A stretch of DNA of 64,000 nucleotides from Microbispora amethystogenes (GTDB lineage: Bacteria > Actinomycetota > Actinomycetes > Streptosporangiales > Streptosporangiaceae). This document shows positions 16,186 through 26,917 of this stretch, one piece after another. The notes under the pieces were generated by a model, which saw only the letters and a list, made by a program, of their open reading frames with translations, did no database searches and was not told where the DNA came from. Location of the stretch: assembly GCF_016863015.1 (NCBI RefSeq), contig NZ_BOOB01000053.1, positions 41,231-105,230 of the forward strand. The letters are read 5' to 3'. Within the stretch, counting starts at the first letter, position 1. Every line of letters begins with the position of its first letter. A program made the position numbers and the translations under genes.

Positions 16186-17190
16186 TCACTCGCGGGTGGC
16201 GCTGATCAGGCGGTGCGCCCCCTGGTGGAGCAGGTCGGCGGCCACGCGGGAGCCGAGGGCGGCCGCGTCGTCCAGGTCGCCCCAGGCGTGGGAGCGGACG
16301 AGCTCGCTTCCGTCGCGGTTGAACACCATGCCGAACAGCGACAGCCTGCCGTCGGCGGTCCGCGCGGCGTATCCGGCGATCGGGCTGTTGCAGTGGCCAC
16401 GCAGCATGTGCAGCATGGTCCGCTCGGCCAGGATGTACCGGGTGGTCACAGCGTCGTTGAGCTCGCCGAGCAGCCGCATCACGGGGCCGTCCGCGTGCCG
16501 GGCCTGGACGCCGATCGTGCCCGCGCCGACCGCGGGCACCATGGAGACGACACCGGTGTCGCAGGAGTGGAACTCCACGGGGAGCACCTCGTGGTGGTAC
16601 CGGTCGAGAATGCCCAGCCGTACCAGCCCGGCTCGGGCCAGGACCAGGGCGGCGTAGTGGCTCCCGTCTTCAAGCAGCTTGTCCAGCCGGGTATCGATGT
16701 TGCCGCGGACGCGTTCCGTGCGAAGGCCGGGCCGGTACATGGTCAGCTGCGCGCGGCGGCGCACCGAGCTGGTACCGATCAGGGATCCGGGGGGCAGGCC
16801 GGCGAGCGGTGTGCCGTCGCGGGTGATGACCACGTCGTGGACGTCGTCTCGGGGCAGGTAGGCGCCGAAGGCGGTGCCCTCGGCCAGGGGAACGTCTCCT
16901 GGGACGTCTTTCATGCAGTGGACCGCGATGTCGATCTGGCCGGACACGAGGGCGCGGTCGATCTCCTTCGAGAAGGCTCCCTTGCCGCCGACTTCGGCCA
17001 GGTCACCGGGCCACAGGTCGGCGCTGACCTGGGTGGGCGCGATCTCGGTCTCGATGCCGGGCGCGTGCTTGCCGATCAGCGCGGCCACGTTCTCGGCCTG
17101 GACCCTGGCAAGGGCCGAGGTGCGGGTGCCGATCCGCAACGGGCCGGCGGCGAACCGGGAGAGCAGGATGTCGGGCAGGGCATCGGTCAT
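16186..17190 (-). CDS. hemC: Hydroxymethylbilane synthase (porphobilinogen deaminase)
   Basis: 334 residues from the ATG at 17188-17190. It joins four porphobilinogens to hydroxymethylbilane in tetrapyrrole synthesis. Signatures: RIGTRTSALARVQAENVA, the KDVPGD segment, GTSSVRRRAQL, RVRGNIDTRLDKL, and MLRGHCNSPIAGYA with the Cys that holds the dipyrromethane cofactor. The substrate loop reads VPAVGAGTIGVQARH, where most family members have PAVGQGALG-like sequence. It stands alone without hemA or hemD, so it may be a second, specialised copy. Confidence 0.92.
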   Translation of the reverse strand: MTDALPDILLSRFAAGPLRIGTRTSALARVQAENVAALIGKHAPGIETEIAPTQVSADLWPGDLAEVGGKGAFSKEIDRALVSGQIDIAVHCMKDVPGDVPLAEGTAFGAYLPRDDVHDVVITRDGTPLAGLPPGSLIGTSSVRRRAQLTMYRPGLRTERVRGNIDTRLDKLLEDGSHYAALVLARAGLVRLGILDRYHHEVLPVEFHSCDTGVVSMVPAVGAGTIGVQARHADGPVMRLLGELNDAVTTRYILAERTMLHMLRGHCNSPIAGYAARTADGRLSLFGMVFNRDGSELVRSHAWGDLDDAAALGSRVAADLLHQGAHRLISATRE

Positions 17191-17514
17191 GGATTGATCT
17201 CTCTCGGCGGCTGCGGTTCGGCGGCGGGCCGCGGAAGAGGCGGCCCGCCAGAACGGAAGGTAGCCCTCGCCCGCCTGCCGTACGGGCGATATCGGCGGGC
17301 GGGCGGGCGGATGGGCGGTCCCTTCTCGCGGGGGCCGAGGAGGGACCGCCGGGCCCCGTTCGGCGGGGGGACCGCATCGGGCTGGGTTGCGCACCGATGT
17401 GCATACTTGCCCCAACCCATGCCCGGTCCACGCCAGTGGGACGGCGAAGGGCTGCGCCAGGTGACGCGTCGTGCGAGCGGAGCGTCCGCCGGGGGGTTCG
17501 GGAGTGAGGAGCCG
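17191..17514. promoter_or_regulatory. Divergent hemC / CoA-transferase promoter region with nested stem-loop
   Basis: 324 bases without a convincing gene. GGGTTG (17384-17389) pairs with CAACCC (17413-17418), enclosing GCAC-CGAT-GTGC (17391-17402), a nested hairpin. The CCCAACCC to CCGGTCCACGCC part is similar to 16028-16056, on the other side of hemC. An in-frame ATG at 17419 could be an alternative start for the CoA transferase. Confidence 0.45.
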
Positions 17515-19179
17515 GTGGTGATCGAAAAGCTCATCGCGGAGCTGGGGGCGAGCGTCGGAGTCGCCCTGCCCGCCGTGCATGTCACGGGCCAGGACCCCGT
17601 GCTGCCGTCCGTCTTCCGGCTCGGCACGATGGCCGCGGCCTCGGCCGGCGCGGTGAACGCTGCCGTGGCCGCGTACGCCGCCGGGCGCGGGCGCGCCGTT
17701 GAGTCGGTCCCTGAACCGAGCCCCGAGCCGAAGCCAGCGCCCAACTTCGGGCTGAACCCAGCGCCGGACCTTGCGCCGAACTCCGGACCGAACTCTGCGC
17801 CGAACTCGGGGCCGGGAAGCCGTGATCCCGAGGTGGCGATCGACGTCCGCCACGCCGCCGTGGCCTTCCAGAGCGAGCGCCACTTCCGTACGGACGGGAA
17901 GGCCATGGACGTCTGGGCGGCCCTGTCGGGGGACTACCCCGCCTCCGACGGCTGGGTCCGGCTCCACTGCAACTTCGACCACCACCGGGACGCCGCCCTG
18001 CGCGCGCTCGGGCTCGCCCCGGGGTCGGGCAGGGAGGCCGTCGAGAGGGCCTGCGCCGGTCGTACGGCCGTGGAGGTCGAGGAGGCGGTCGTCCGGGAGG
18101 GTGGCTGCGCCGCCGCGATGCGGAGCAGGGCGGAATGGCTCGCGCACCCGCAGGCGCAGGCCCTCGCCGGCCTTCCTCTGGTCGGTCTCTCCCGCCTCTC
18201 GGGCCCCGGCGGCCGGGACAACGGCCGTGGGGCCGGTCACCGTGCCGGTGAAGTTGAAGGCGGAGCGCGAGGTGGGGCCCGCGGCGCAGGTGGTGGCGTG
18301 GACCTTTCCGCGGGGCACGGTCCGGGTCTGGGTGAGATGGGGGAGCGCGGCGCGGGTGTGGGGCACGGTTCGGGTCCGGGTGAGGTGGGGGAGCGTGGCG
18401 CGGGCGGCGGGGAACGACCGCTCAGCGGCGTCCGGGTGCTCGATCTCACCAGGGTGATCGCCGGTCCGGTGGCCGCCCGCACGCTCGCTGCCTACGGCGC
18501 GGAGGTCCTGCGGGTGGGCGCCGCGCACCTGCCGGAGGTGCCGGGGCTCGTGGTGGAGACGGCGTTCGGCAAGCGGTCGTGCCACGTCGACCTGCGCTCG
18601 GAGGCGGGCCGGGACCGGCTGCGGGAGCTGGTCCGCGGGGCCGACGTCGTCATCCAGGCGTATCGGCCCGGGACGCTCCAGGCCAGGGGCTTCGGGCCGG
18701 ACGACCTGGCCGCCCTGCGGCCCGGCGTCGTCCGCGTCGACGTCTCCGCCTACGGAAGCCGGGGGCCGTGGGCCTCCAGGCGGGGGTTCGACAGTCTGGT
18801 CCAGATGGCGAGCGGGATCGCCCATGAGAACGGCGACGGCCAGCGGCCCGCGCCGCTGCCCGCCCAGGCCCTCGACCACGGCACGGGATATCTGGCGGCC
18901 TTCGGCGCGGTCGCGGCGCTGATCCGGCGCGCGGCCGAAGGCGGCTCCTGGCACGTCGAGGTGTCGCTGGCGAGGACCGCCGCGTGGCTCGACGATCTCG
19001 GCCGGATCGACGGCGGGGGAGTGTCGGTCCCCCCGGCCGAGGATCTGCTGGCGACGATGGACAGCCCCTTCGGCACTCTCACCTATGTGACGCCTCCCGG
19101 CCTCGCCGGGGGTGCGCGACCGGGCTGGACGACCCCGCCGCCCCGCCAGGGGGAGCATCCCGCCGCCTGGCTCCCCTGA
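17515..19179 (+). CDS. Two-part CaiB/BaiF (class III) CoA-transferase family protein
   Basis: About 554 residues from tandem GTG codons at 17515/17518; GTG 17461 or ATG 17419 are alternatives. Class III enzymes move CoA between acids. The C-terminal part (from about residue 303, LSGVRVLDLTRVIAGPVAARTLAAYGAEVLRV) is a clear N-terminal CaiB domain, with FDSLVQMASGIAHE and ALDHGTGYLAAFGA, the region of the catalytic Asp. The first half carries DGKAMDVWAALSGDYPASDGWV and looks like another, diverged part of the fold. Two low-complexity linkers interrupt it: PNxxPxP repeats near residues 66-100 and Gly-rich EVGERGAG repeats near 240-300. Substrate unknown. Confidence 0.75.
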   Translation: MVIEKLIAELGASVGVALPAVHVTGQDPVLPSVFRLGTMAAASAGAVNAAVAAYAAGRGRAVESVPEPSPEPKPAPNFGLNPAPDLAPNSGPNSAPNSGPGSRDPEVAIDVRHAAVAFQSERHFRTDGKAMDVWAALSGDYPASDGWVRLHCNFDHHRDAALRALGLAPGSGREAVERACAGRTAVEVEEAVVREGGCAAAMRSRAEWLAHPQAQALAGLPLVGLSRLSGPGGRDNGRGAGHRAGEVEGGARGGARGAGGGVDLSAGHGPGLGEMGERGAGVGHGSGPGEVGERGAGGGERPLSGVRVLDLTRVIAGPVAARTLAAYGAEVLRVGAAHLPEVPGLVVETAFGKRSCHVDLRSEAGRDRLRELVRGADVVIQAYRPGTLQARGFGPDDLAALRPGVVRVDVSAYGSRGPWASRRGFDSLVQMASGIAHENGDGQRPAPLPAQALDHGTGYLAAFGAVAALIRRAAEGGSWHVEVSLARTAAWLDDLGRIDGGGVSVPPAEDLLATMDSPFGTLTYVTPPGLAGGARPGWTTPPPRQGEHPAAWLP

Positions 19180-19513
19180 AGCCGCCTCGGCGCCCCGAAG
19201 CCGAGGGGGTGCGCCGAGCGGGCCGCACCCGTGGGAATCGCCGAGGTGAAGGTCACTTTCCGGGGTGCCGGGAGGAGTGTGCGGGGTGCCGCCGGGGGCC
19301 GCGCCCGTGGAGGGTCATCGGAAGGGGCGGATCCGGGTAGACTGTTCGACGGCCTGCTAGGCCGAATTCGCACGCCCATTCACGAGCCGCCTTTCTCGGT
19401 CCGGACCGCGTCCGGTGAAAGCGGCGGCCCGGGGCGTCAGGGCGCGGGCAATAGGGCCCGCGTGACCAACCGAGACCGTGCCCGAGGGCACACGACCATG
19501 GAGGACCATCACC
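19180..19513 (+). promoter_or_regulatory. rpsB leader and probable promoter
   Basis: 334 bases without a gene. TAGACT at 19338-19343 is a plausible -10 box without a convincing -35. Directly after it a short CGGCC-TGCTA-GGCCG hairpin and GC-rich inverted repeats form a long 5' leader, where r-protein leader regulation could act. GGAGG precedes the rpsB ATG by about 9 bases. Confidence 0.4.
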
Positions 19514-20449
19514 ATGGCCCCTGTCGTCACCATGCGGCAGCTGCTGGAGAGCGGCGTTCACTTCGGCCACCAGACCCGCCGGTGGAACCCGAAGATGAAG
19601 CGCTTCATCTTCACCGAGCGCAACGGCATCTACATCATCGACCTGCAGAAGTCGCTGTCGTACATCGACCGTGCCTACGACTTCGTGAAGGAGACCGTCG
19701 CGCACGGCGGCACCATCATGTTCATCGGCACGAAGAAGCAGGCGCAGGAGTCGATCGTCGAGCAGGCGTCGCGCGTCGGCATGCCGTACGTGAACCAGCG
19801 CTGGCTGGGCGGCATGCTCACCAACTTCTCCACCGTGCACAAGAGGCTCCAGCGGCTCAAGGAGCTGGAGGAGCTCGACTTCGACAACGTGGCCGGCTCC
19901 GGGCTCACCAAGAAGGAGCTCCTCATGCGCCGCCGCGAGAAGGAGAAGCTCGAGCGCACCCTCGGCGGTATCCGTGACATGGCCCGTGTTCCGAGCGCGG
20001 TCTGGGTCGTGGACACCAAGAAGGAGCACATCGCGATCAACGAGGCCAAGAAGCTCGGCATCCCGGTCGTCGCGATCCTGGACACCAACTGCGACCCGGA
20101 CGAGGTCGACTACCCGATCCCGGGCAACGACGACGCCATCCGCGCCGTCAGCCTCCTCACTCGCGTGATCGCCGACGCCGTCGCCGACGGCCTGATGACC
20201 CGTGCGGGCGCCGGCCGCGGTGACGAGAAGCCCGCGGGCGTCGCCGCCGCCGAGCCGCTGGCCGAGTGGGAGCGCGAGCTCCTGGAGGCCCCCGCCGCCG
20301 AGGCTCCGGCCGCCGAGACCGCTGAGGCTCCGGCCGCCGAGGCCGCCGAGGCCACCGAGACCGCCGAGGCTCCGGCCGCCGAGACCGCTGAGGCCCCGGC
20401 TGCCGAGGCCCCCGCCGCCGAGCAGGGCGAGCAGGCCGAGCAGGCCTAG
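19514..20449 (+). CDS. rpsB: 30S ribosomal protein S2
   Basis: 311 residues from the ATG at 19514 ([19 protein letters not shown], canonical). Core motifs [25 protein letters not shown] and [10 protein letters not shown] are standard. The usual S2 is about 230-260 residues; the excess is a C-terminal run of Ala/Glu/Pro-rich repeats ([13 protein letters not shown]) from about residue 255, a common actinobacterial extension. It begins the rpsB-tsf-pyrH-frr-cdsA series. Confidence 0.98.
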   Translation: MAPVVTMRQLLESGVHFGHQTRRWNPKMKRFIFTERNGIYIIDLQKSLSYIDRAYDFVKETVAHGGTIMFIGTKKQAQESIVEQASRVGMPYVNQRWLGGMLTNFSTVHKRLQRLKELEELDFDNVAGSGLTKKELLMRRREKEKLERTLGGIRDMARVPSAVWVVDTKKEHIAINEAKKLGIPVVAILDTNCDPDEVDYPIPGNDDAIRAVSLLTRVIADAVADGLMTRAGAGRGDEKPAGVAAAEPLAEWERELLEAPAAEAPAAETAEAPAAEAAEATETAEAPAAETAEAPAAEAPAAEQGEQAEQA

Positions 20450-20461
20450 GGATCGGCCACC

Positions 20462-20507
20462 GGTCCCCGCCGGCTCGGCCTCCGGCCGCTTCCGACAGGC
20501 GGGGACC
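20462..20507 (+). terminator. First hairpin between rpsB and tsf
   Basis: A perfect 10-bp outer stem (20462-20471 and 20498-20507) encloses a smaller GC-rich CGGCC/GGCCG hairpin. There is no T-run. It starts 12 bases after the rpsB stop and may end or attenuate transcription, or protect the rpsB 3' end. Confidence 0.55.
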
Positions 20508-20527
20508 CCAGGGAAGACCTGGTCCCA

Positions 20528-20558
20528 GGCGCCGGTGCCTCAACCGGGCACCGGCGCC
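20528..20558 (+). terminator. Second hairpin between rpsB and tsf
   Basis: A perfect 12-bp stem (20528-20539 and 20547-20558) around a 7-base loop, 20 bases after the first hairpin. Two strong hairpins in the 194-base rpsB-tsf gap support a partial terminator or RNA processing site. Confidence 0.55.
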
Positions 20559-20643
20559 CACGGCTCCACCGGGCGGGCGCGCCACACCGGCCGGCCCTGC
20601 CCCCATGACGATTCGCATCCGGGTCCCGAAGAGGAAATGGACA

Positions 20644-22294
<1,651 letters not shown>

Positions 22295-22303
22295 GGAGCC
22301 GCA

Positions 22304-22861
22304 GTGATCGACGAAACCCTCCTCGAGGCCGAGGAGAAGATGGACAAGGCGGTGACGGTCGCCAAGGACGACTTCGCGAGCATCCGCACCGGCCGCGTCA
22401 CGCCCTCGATGTTCAACAAGATCAACGTTGACTACTACGGGTCGCCGACGCCCGTCCAGCAGCTCGCGTCGTTCCACGTCCCCGAGGCGCGCATGGTGCT
22501 CGTGCAGCCGTACGACAAGGGCTCGCTGAACGCGGTCGAGAGGGCCATCCGCGACAGCGACCTCGGCGTCAACCCCAGCAACGACGGCTCCGTGATCCGC
22601 GTGGTGTTCCCCGAGCTGTCGGAGGAGCGCCGCAAGGAGTACATCAAGGTCGCCCGCAACAAGGCCGAGCACGGCCGGGTCTCCGTGCGGAACATCCGGC
22701 GGCACGCCAAGGAGATCCTCGACAAGCTCGTCAAGGACGGCGAGGCCGGCGAGGACGAGGTCCACCGTGCGGTCAAGGAGCTCGACGACCTCACCCAGAA
22801 GCACGTCGCGAAGATCGACGAGCTGCTGAAGCACAAGGAAGCCGAGCTGCTCGAGGTCTGA
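22304..22861 (+). CDS. frr: Ribosome recycling factor
   Basis: 185 residues, standard length. It splits post-termination ribosomes with EF-G. Conserved pieces: [31 protein letters not shown] and the C-terminal coiled-coil [17 protein letters not shown] start nine bases after pyrH. Confidence 0.98.
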   Translation: MIDETLLEAEEKMDKAVTVAKDDFASIRTGRVTPSMFNKINVDYYGSPTPVQQLASFHVPEARMVLVQPYDKGSLNAVERAIRDSDLGVNPSNDGSVIRVVFPELSEERRKEYIKVARNKAEHGRVSVRNIRRHAKEILDKLVKDGEAGEDEVHRAVKELDDLTQKHVAKIDELLKHKEAELLEV

Positions 22862-22933
22862 CGCCGCGGTCTCCGGGGAGTGCCTGACAGGGCTTGGTAT
22901 GTCAGACACGACCTGGGGCCGTACGGCATGACC

Positions 22934-22978
22934 GTGATCCTTGTGCCGCGCCATGGGCAGGTGCGGCACAAGGATCAC
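22934..22978. terminator. Perfect 16-bp inverted repeat between frr and cdsA
   Basis: Left arm 22934-22949, right arm 22963-22978, 13-base loop, no mismatch and no T-run. It may be an actinobacterial terminator for frr or a leader hairpin for cdsA, whose start is 23 bases further. A smaller CTGACA/TGTCAG pair lies just upstream (22883-22904). Confidence 0.7.
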
Positions 22979-23001
22979 GCGTATATGGAGGGTGAGACGC
23001 T

Positions 23002-23955
23002 GTGGACGGAACTGCTGCCGCCGGCGACCGGAACCCGGCGGGGGGCGCGACCGGCCCCTCCGGTGCGGGACACGGCACCGAGAGGGATGATCCGGCGGAC
23101 GCGGGCGTGCCGGGGCACCCGTCCGGAGACGCCGGGAAGGCGACCGGCCGCACCGGGCGCAACCTCCCGGCCGCCGTGGCGGTCGGCGTCGCACTGGGCG
23201 CGGTGGTCATCGGCTCGCTCTACTTTGTCAAGGTGGCGTTCCTGGTCGTGGTCCTGGTGGCCGTCGGCGTGGGAGTGCACGAGATCGTCAAGGCGCTCGG
23301 CGACCATGGTGTGCGGGTGCCCCTCGCGCCGCTGCTCGCGGGCATGGCGGCCATGGTGCTCGGCCCCTACTGGGGCGGTGCCACGTTCCTCGTCGGCGCG
23401 TTCGCGGTGACCGTGATGGTGCTGCTGACCTGGCGGATGTTCCAGGGCGCCGAGGGCTTCGTCAAGGACGCGACGGGCGCGCTGTTCGTCGCCGCCTATC
23501 CGGCGCTGATCGCCGGGTTCGTACCCCTGCTGCTGGCCCCCGAGGACGGGCCCGACCGGGTGATCGTGTTCGTCGCGGTGACGGTCTGCAGCGACATCGG
23601 GGGCTACTTCGCCGGGATCTTCCTTGGCAAGCACCGCATGTCGCCGCTCATCAGCCCGAAGAAGACCTGGGAGGGCTTCGCCGGGTCCACCCTCGCCTGC
23701 GTCGTCGCCGGCGCCTTACTGGTGCACTTCCTGTTGGGCGGCGATTACTGGGCGGGCGCGATCGTCGGGCTGGCGGGAGTCGCCTGCGCGACGCTCGGCG
23801 ACCTGGTCGAATCGGTGATCAAGCGCGACATCGGGATCAAGGACATGGGCACGCTGCTGCCGGGCCACGGCGGCGCGATGGACCGTCTCGACTCGCTGCT
23901 GTTCACGCTCGTCCCCACCTGGCTGCTGCTCACGCTGCTCGTCCCGGTCGCCTGA
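23002..23955 (+). CDS. cdsA: Phosphatidate cytidylyltransferase
   Basis: 317 residues from a GTG preceded by GGAGGGTGA. It makes CDP-diacylglycerol, precursor of most phospholipids. A polar, Gly/Asp-rich N terminus of about 50 residues precedes seven or eight hydrophobic segments. The family signature is complete: SPKKTWEGFAGS, then CATLGDLVESVIKRDIGIKD and LLPGHGGAMDRLDSLLF. In-frame starts further upstream are not supported. Confidence 0.95.
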   Translation: MDGTAAAGDRNPAGGATGPSGAGHGTERDDPADAGVPGHPSGDAGKATGRTGRNLPAAVAVGVALGAVVIGSLYFVKVAFLVVVLVAVGVGVHEIVKALGDHGVRVPLAPLLAGMAAMVLGPYWGGATFLVGAFAVTVMVLLTWRMFQGAEGFVKDATGALFVAAYPALIAGFVPLLLAPEDGPDRVIVFVAVTVCSDIGGYFAGIFLGKHRMSPLISPKKTWEGFAGSTLACVVAGALLVHFLLGGDYWAGAIVGLAGVACATLGDLVESVIKRDIGIKDMGTLLPGHGGAMDRLDSLLFTLVPTWLLLTLLVPVA

Positions 23956-23971
23956 AGAACCGGCGGCAGGG

Positions 23972-25006
23972 TCAGATCCGGCTGGTGAGGGCGAGCCGCT
24001 CGGTCACCGCCCGGTGACCGTGCTCGGCCACCAGGCGGAGTTCGGCGTCGGTGAGCGGGAGCAGCCACAGCCACCGTACGACGTCCCCGCCAAACATGAA
24101 TCCGGACATGTCCGGTAGTCCTGGCGGGTCCATCAGCATGAGGACCCCCTCGTGCCCGCCGCCCAGGGGAAACGTCGCCGGCTTCTGGAACCAGCGGGCC
24201 GTGTGACCATGCCCCAGCCAGGTCACCGAACGCCACGGGTACTGCCCGAGCCAGGCGAACACCCGTGCGGCGACCCTCGGATCCTGCCTGGTCGCGAGCG
24301 CGAGTTCCACCCGGCACGCCGTGTCGTACATCTCCGCGGTAGGCATCCGCTGGCAGCTCATGCCCACGGTCGACAGGACCGTGTAGTCCCTGGTGAACGT
24401 CGGCGGGCGTTCGCTCACGCCGACGAGGGGGAGACGGTCGCCGCCGACGTCCCAGTAGCGTCCCGGCGGGCCGAGTCTGCTGTCGAGGTGGCCCAGCACG
24501 AACTGCTGGAAGGTGGCCCAGCTTCCCTCCGCCTGCCGCCACTGCCAGTAGGCGCGGGCCTTGGCCACGCGGGGGGCCAGGCCCTCCAGCGCCTCGGTGA
24601 GCGACCAGGCGTACGGCGACTCCCCGACCGCGTCCCTGGCGTACCCCGGCAGGCCGCGTTCCAGGTCGGCCCACGACGGAATGACCGCGAGGAGTTCGCC
24701 GTTCTCGTACAGGGCGACGCCGTCGCCCTCCTCGAACCACAGCACCGACAGCGCCGCCGGGTCGAGCGGCGCGGTGCCCTGCGGCCGCGTGGTGCGGGCC
24801 GCGGGCAGCACCGGGGGCAGCCCGGCGTCCACCCGCGCGAGGTCGTCCTCGGCGGGCGCCGGCACGTGGTTGGCCAGCCAGACCGCTCCGTGGACGATCC
24901 CCCGCGCGTCGCGAAGGTAAGCTACGGAGGAGGTCCGGTCGGCTTCGATCGTCAGCGTGCGGCTCCCGTAGGGGTTGGGGCTGGTGAGCACGACAGTGAT
25001 GTCCAC
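23972..25006 (-). CDS. Suppressor-of-fused (SUFU) domain protein
   Basis: 344 residues. The C-terminal half (about 190-340) looks like the SUFU domain: [65 protein letters not shown] and [21 protein letters not shown]. The N-terminal half (about 1-180) is unassigned, rich in Asp and Trp, with no signal peptide. Bacterial SUFU proteins often act as immunity proteins or in unknown complexes, but no toxin gene is adjacent. It lies between cdsA and rlmN on the opposite strand. Confidence 0.7.
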   Translation of the reverse strand: MDITVVLTSPNPYGSRTLTIEADRTSSVAYLRDARGIVHGAVWLANHVPAPAEDDLARVDAGLPPVLPAARTTRPQGTAPLDPAALSVLWFEEGDGVALYENGELLAVIPSWADLERGLPGYARDAVGESPYAWSLTEALEGLAPRVAKARAYWQWRQAEGSWATFQQFVLGHLDSRLGPPGRYWDVGGDRLPLVGVSERPPTFTRDYTVLSTVGMSCQRMPTAEMYDTACRVELALATRQDPRVAARVFAWLGQYPWRSVTWLGHGHTARWFQKPATFPLGGGHEGVLMLMDPPGLPDMSGFMFGGDVVRWLWLLPLTDAELRLVAEHGHRAVTERLALTSRI

Positions 25007-25111
25007 ACCTCACCTCTCGTAGGCCTGCGGGATTTCGCCGCCAGACAGAATGTAGAACCGCTCGCGGCAGCCGTTAAGAGGACGGCCGCGACGAGATGGA
25101 AAGGGTTTCGC

Positions 25112-26227
25112 GTGAGCGAGCAGCCGAAGACCGGGCAGCTGACCTTCGTCGCGCCCCGACGGGCCAAGCCGCAGCGTCATCTGGCCGACCTGACGATGGC
25201 CGAGCGCAGGGCGGCCGTGGCCGAGATCGGCGAGAAGCCGTTCCGCGCCGACCAGCTCTCGCGGCACTACTTCACCCGGCTGACCGGCTCGCCGGAGCAG
25301 ATGACCGACCTGCCGGCGCCGCTGCGCGAGCGGCTGGTGGAGCAGCTCATGCCTCCGCTGCTGACCTCCGTACGCGAGATCACCTGTGACGGCGGCACCA
25401 CCCGCAAGACCCTGTGGAAGCTGTTCGACGGCTCGCTGGTCGAGTCGGTCCTCATGCGTTATCCCGACCGCGTCACGATGTGCGTGTCCTCCCAGGCCGG
25501 GTGTGGCATGAACTGCCCGTTCTGCGCGACGGGACAGGCGGGGCTCACCCGCAACATGTCCACCGCCGAGATCGTCGAGCAGGTCGTCGCGGGGGCGCGG
25601 GCGCTGGCCCGGGGCGAGGTCCCGGGCGGGCCGGGCCGCGTCACCAACGTGGTCTTCATGGGGATGGGCGAGCCGATGGCCAACTACAAGGCCGTCATCG
25701 GCGCCGTCCGCCGCATGGTCGATCCCTCGCCGGAGGGCCTCGGCATCTCGGCCCGCGGGGTCACCGTCTCCACGGTCGGCCTGGTGCCGGCGATCGGCAA
25801 GCTGGCCGAGGAGGGCCTGCCGGTGACGCTCGCCGTCTCCCTCCACGCCCCGGACGACGAGCTCAGGGACACGCTCGTGCCGATCAACACCCGGTGGAAG
25901 GTCGCCGAGGTGCTCGACGCGGCCTGGAGCTACGCGGCCAAAACCAAGCGGCGGGTCTCCATCGAGTACGCGCTGATCAAGGACGTCAACGACCAGGAGT
26001 GGCGGGCCGACCTGCTCGGCCGCCTGCTCAAGGGCAAGCTGGTGCACGTCAACCTCATCCCGCTCAACCCCACCCCCGGCTCGAAGTGGACCGCGTCGCG
26101 TCCCGAGGACGAGCGGGCCTTCGTGCGCCGCCTGGAGTCCCACGGCGTCGCCGTCACCGTACGGGACACCCGGGGCCGGGAGATCGACGGGGCGTGCGGC
26201 CAGCTCGCCGCCGCGCCGCAGCCGTAG
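25112..26227 (+). CDS. rlmN: Dual-specificity 23S rRNA/tRNA adenine-C2 methyltransferase RlmN
   Basis: 371 residues from the GTG at 25112 ([19 protein letters not shown]). A radical SAM enzyme that methylates A2503 of 23S rRNA and A37 of tRNA. The [4Fe-4S] motif is CGMNCPFC near residues 131-138; GMGEPMANY and [10 protein letters not shown] are standard, and the late Cys in [10 protein letters not shown] is the catalytic one. The longer open frame upstream overlaps the SUFU gene. Confidence 0.96.
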   Translation: MSEQPKTGQLTFVAPRRAKPQRHLADLTMAERRAAVAEIGEKPFRADQLSRHYFTRLTGSPEQMTDLPAPLRERLVEQLMPPLLTSVREITCDGGTTRKTLWKLFDGSLVESVLMRYPDRVTMCVSSQAGCGMNCPFCATGQAGLTRNMSTAEIVEQVVAGARALARGEVPGGPGRVTNVVFMGMGEPMANYKAVIGAVRRMVDPSPEGLGISARGVTVSTVGLVPAIGKLAEEGLPVTLAVSLHAPDDELRDTLVPINTRWKVAEVLDAAWSYAAKTKRRVSIEYALIKDVNDQEWRADLLGRLLKGKLVHVNLIPLNPTPGSKWTASRPEDERAFVRRLESHGVAVTVRDTRGREIDGACGQLAAAPQP

Positions 26228-26245
26228 CGGGTCGGCCGTGGCGGG

Positions 26246-26917
26246 CTACGGCCGGGTACGGCGCAGCCACCCGTAGGCCGCCAGGCCGATCGCGGGCCAC
26301 AGCAGCGACTGCGCCGTGAGCAGGAGTGGCTGCTCCAGCAGCACACCGTGGTGCGCGTCCCGCATCCAGGCCATCACCGGCACGGTGAGCCAGCGGGCCC
26401 CGGCGAAGCTGAGCGCCAGCATCCACAGGTAGCCGAAGATCAGAGCCATCGTGGAGACCGCCGGGGAGCGCAGGATCGGGCGGCTCGTCAGCGCCCCGAG
26501 GACGAGCCCCGCCGCCACCGACAGCAGGTGCAGCCACACGCCGGTCAGCAGCACGCCGAGGGTGGGGGAGCCCGCCAGGCGGGCGAGCAACGCGGCCTCG
26601 GCGATCGCGGCCAGCACGAGCAGTGACGCGAACGCCGCCAGCAGCCCGCTCACCGGCTCCCGCCCTCCCAGGGCGGACAGGGCGACGGCGCGCTGTTCGT
26701 CCGGCTCGGTGTCCAGCAGGCCGCGGGCGGCCCACGCGAGCACCGGCACGAGCATGGCCGCCGAGTCGGCCGTGGCGGCGATCTCCTGACCGGCGGGCAC
26801 GGCGCCCGCGTAGAGGATCGCGAGCAGCGCCAGCAGCGCGAGCAGCGGCTGCAGGGCCCGGTGCGAGGCGACGTATCCGGCGACGCGGAACCGCGTCAGG
26901 GCGATCACGGGGGTCAT
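26246..26917 (-). CDS. ABC-type membrane subunit, unassigned
   Basis: 223 residues, six or so hydrophobic segments across the whole length, no soluble domain and no family motif that I recognise. It overlaps the ATPase stop by 4 bases (ATGA), so it is the permease partner of that ATPase. The pair resembles ABC-2 type exporters. The substrate cannot be told. Confidence 0.8.
   Translation of the reverse strand: MTPVIALTRFRVAGYVASHRALQPLLALLALLAILYAGAVPAGQEIAATADSAAMLVPVLAWAARGLLDTEPDEQRAVALSALGGREPVSGLLAAFASLLVLAAIAEAALLARLAGSPTLGVLLTGVWLHLLSVAAGLVLGALTSRPILRSPAVSTMALIFGYLWMLALSFAGARWLTVPVMAWMRDAHHGVLLEQPLLLTAQSLLWPAIGLAAYGWLRRTRP

Noticed and set aside
16213..19179. Very long open frame across the hemC region on the plus strand
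   Set aside because: Its first 430 codons are the antisense of hemC. Only the part from about 17515 shows family-like sequence, so the start is placed there.
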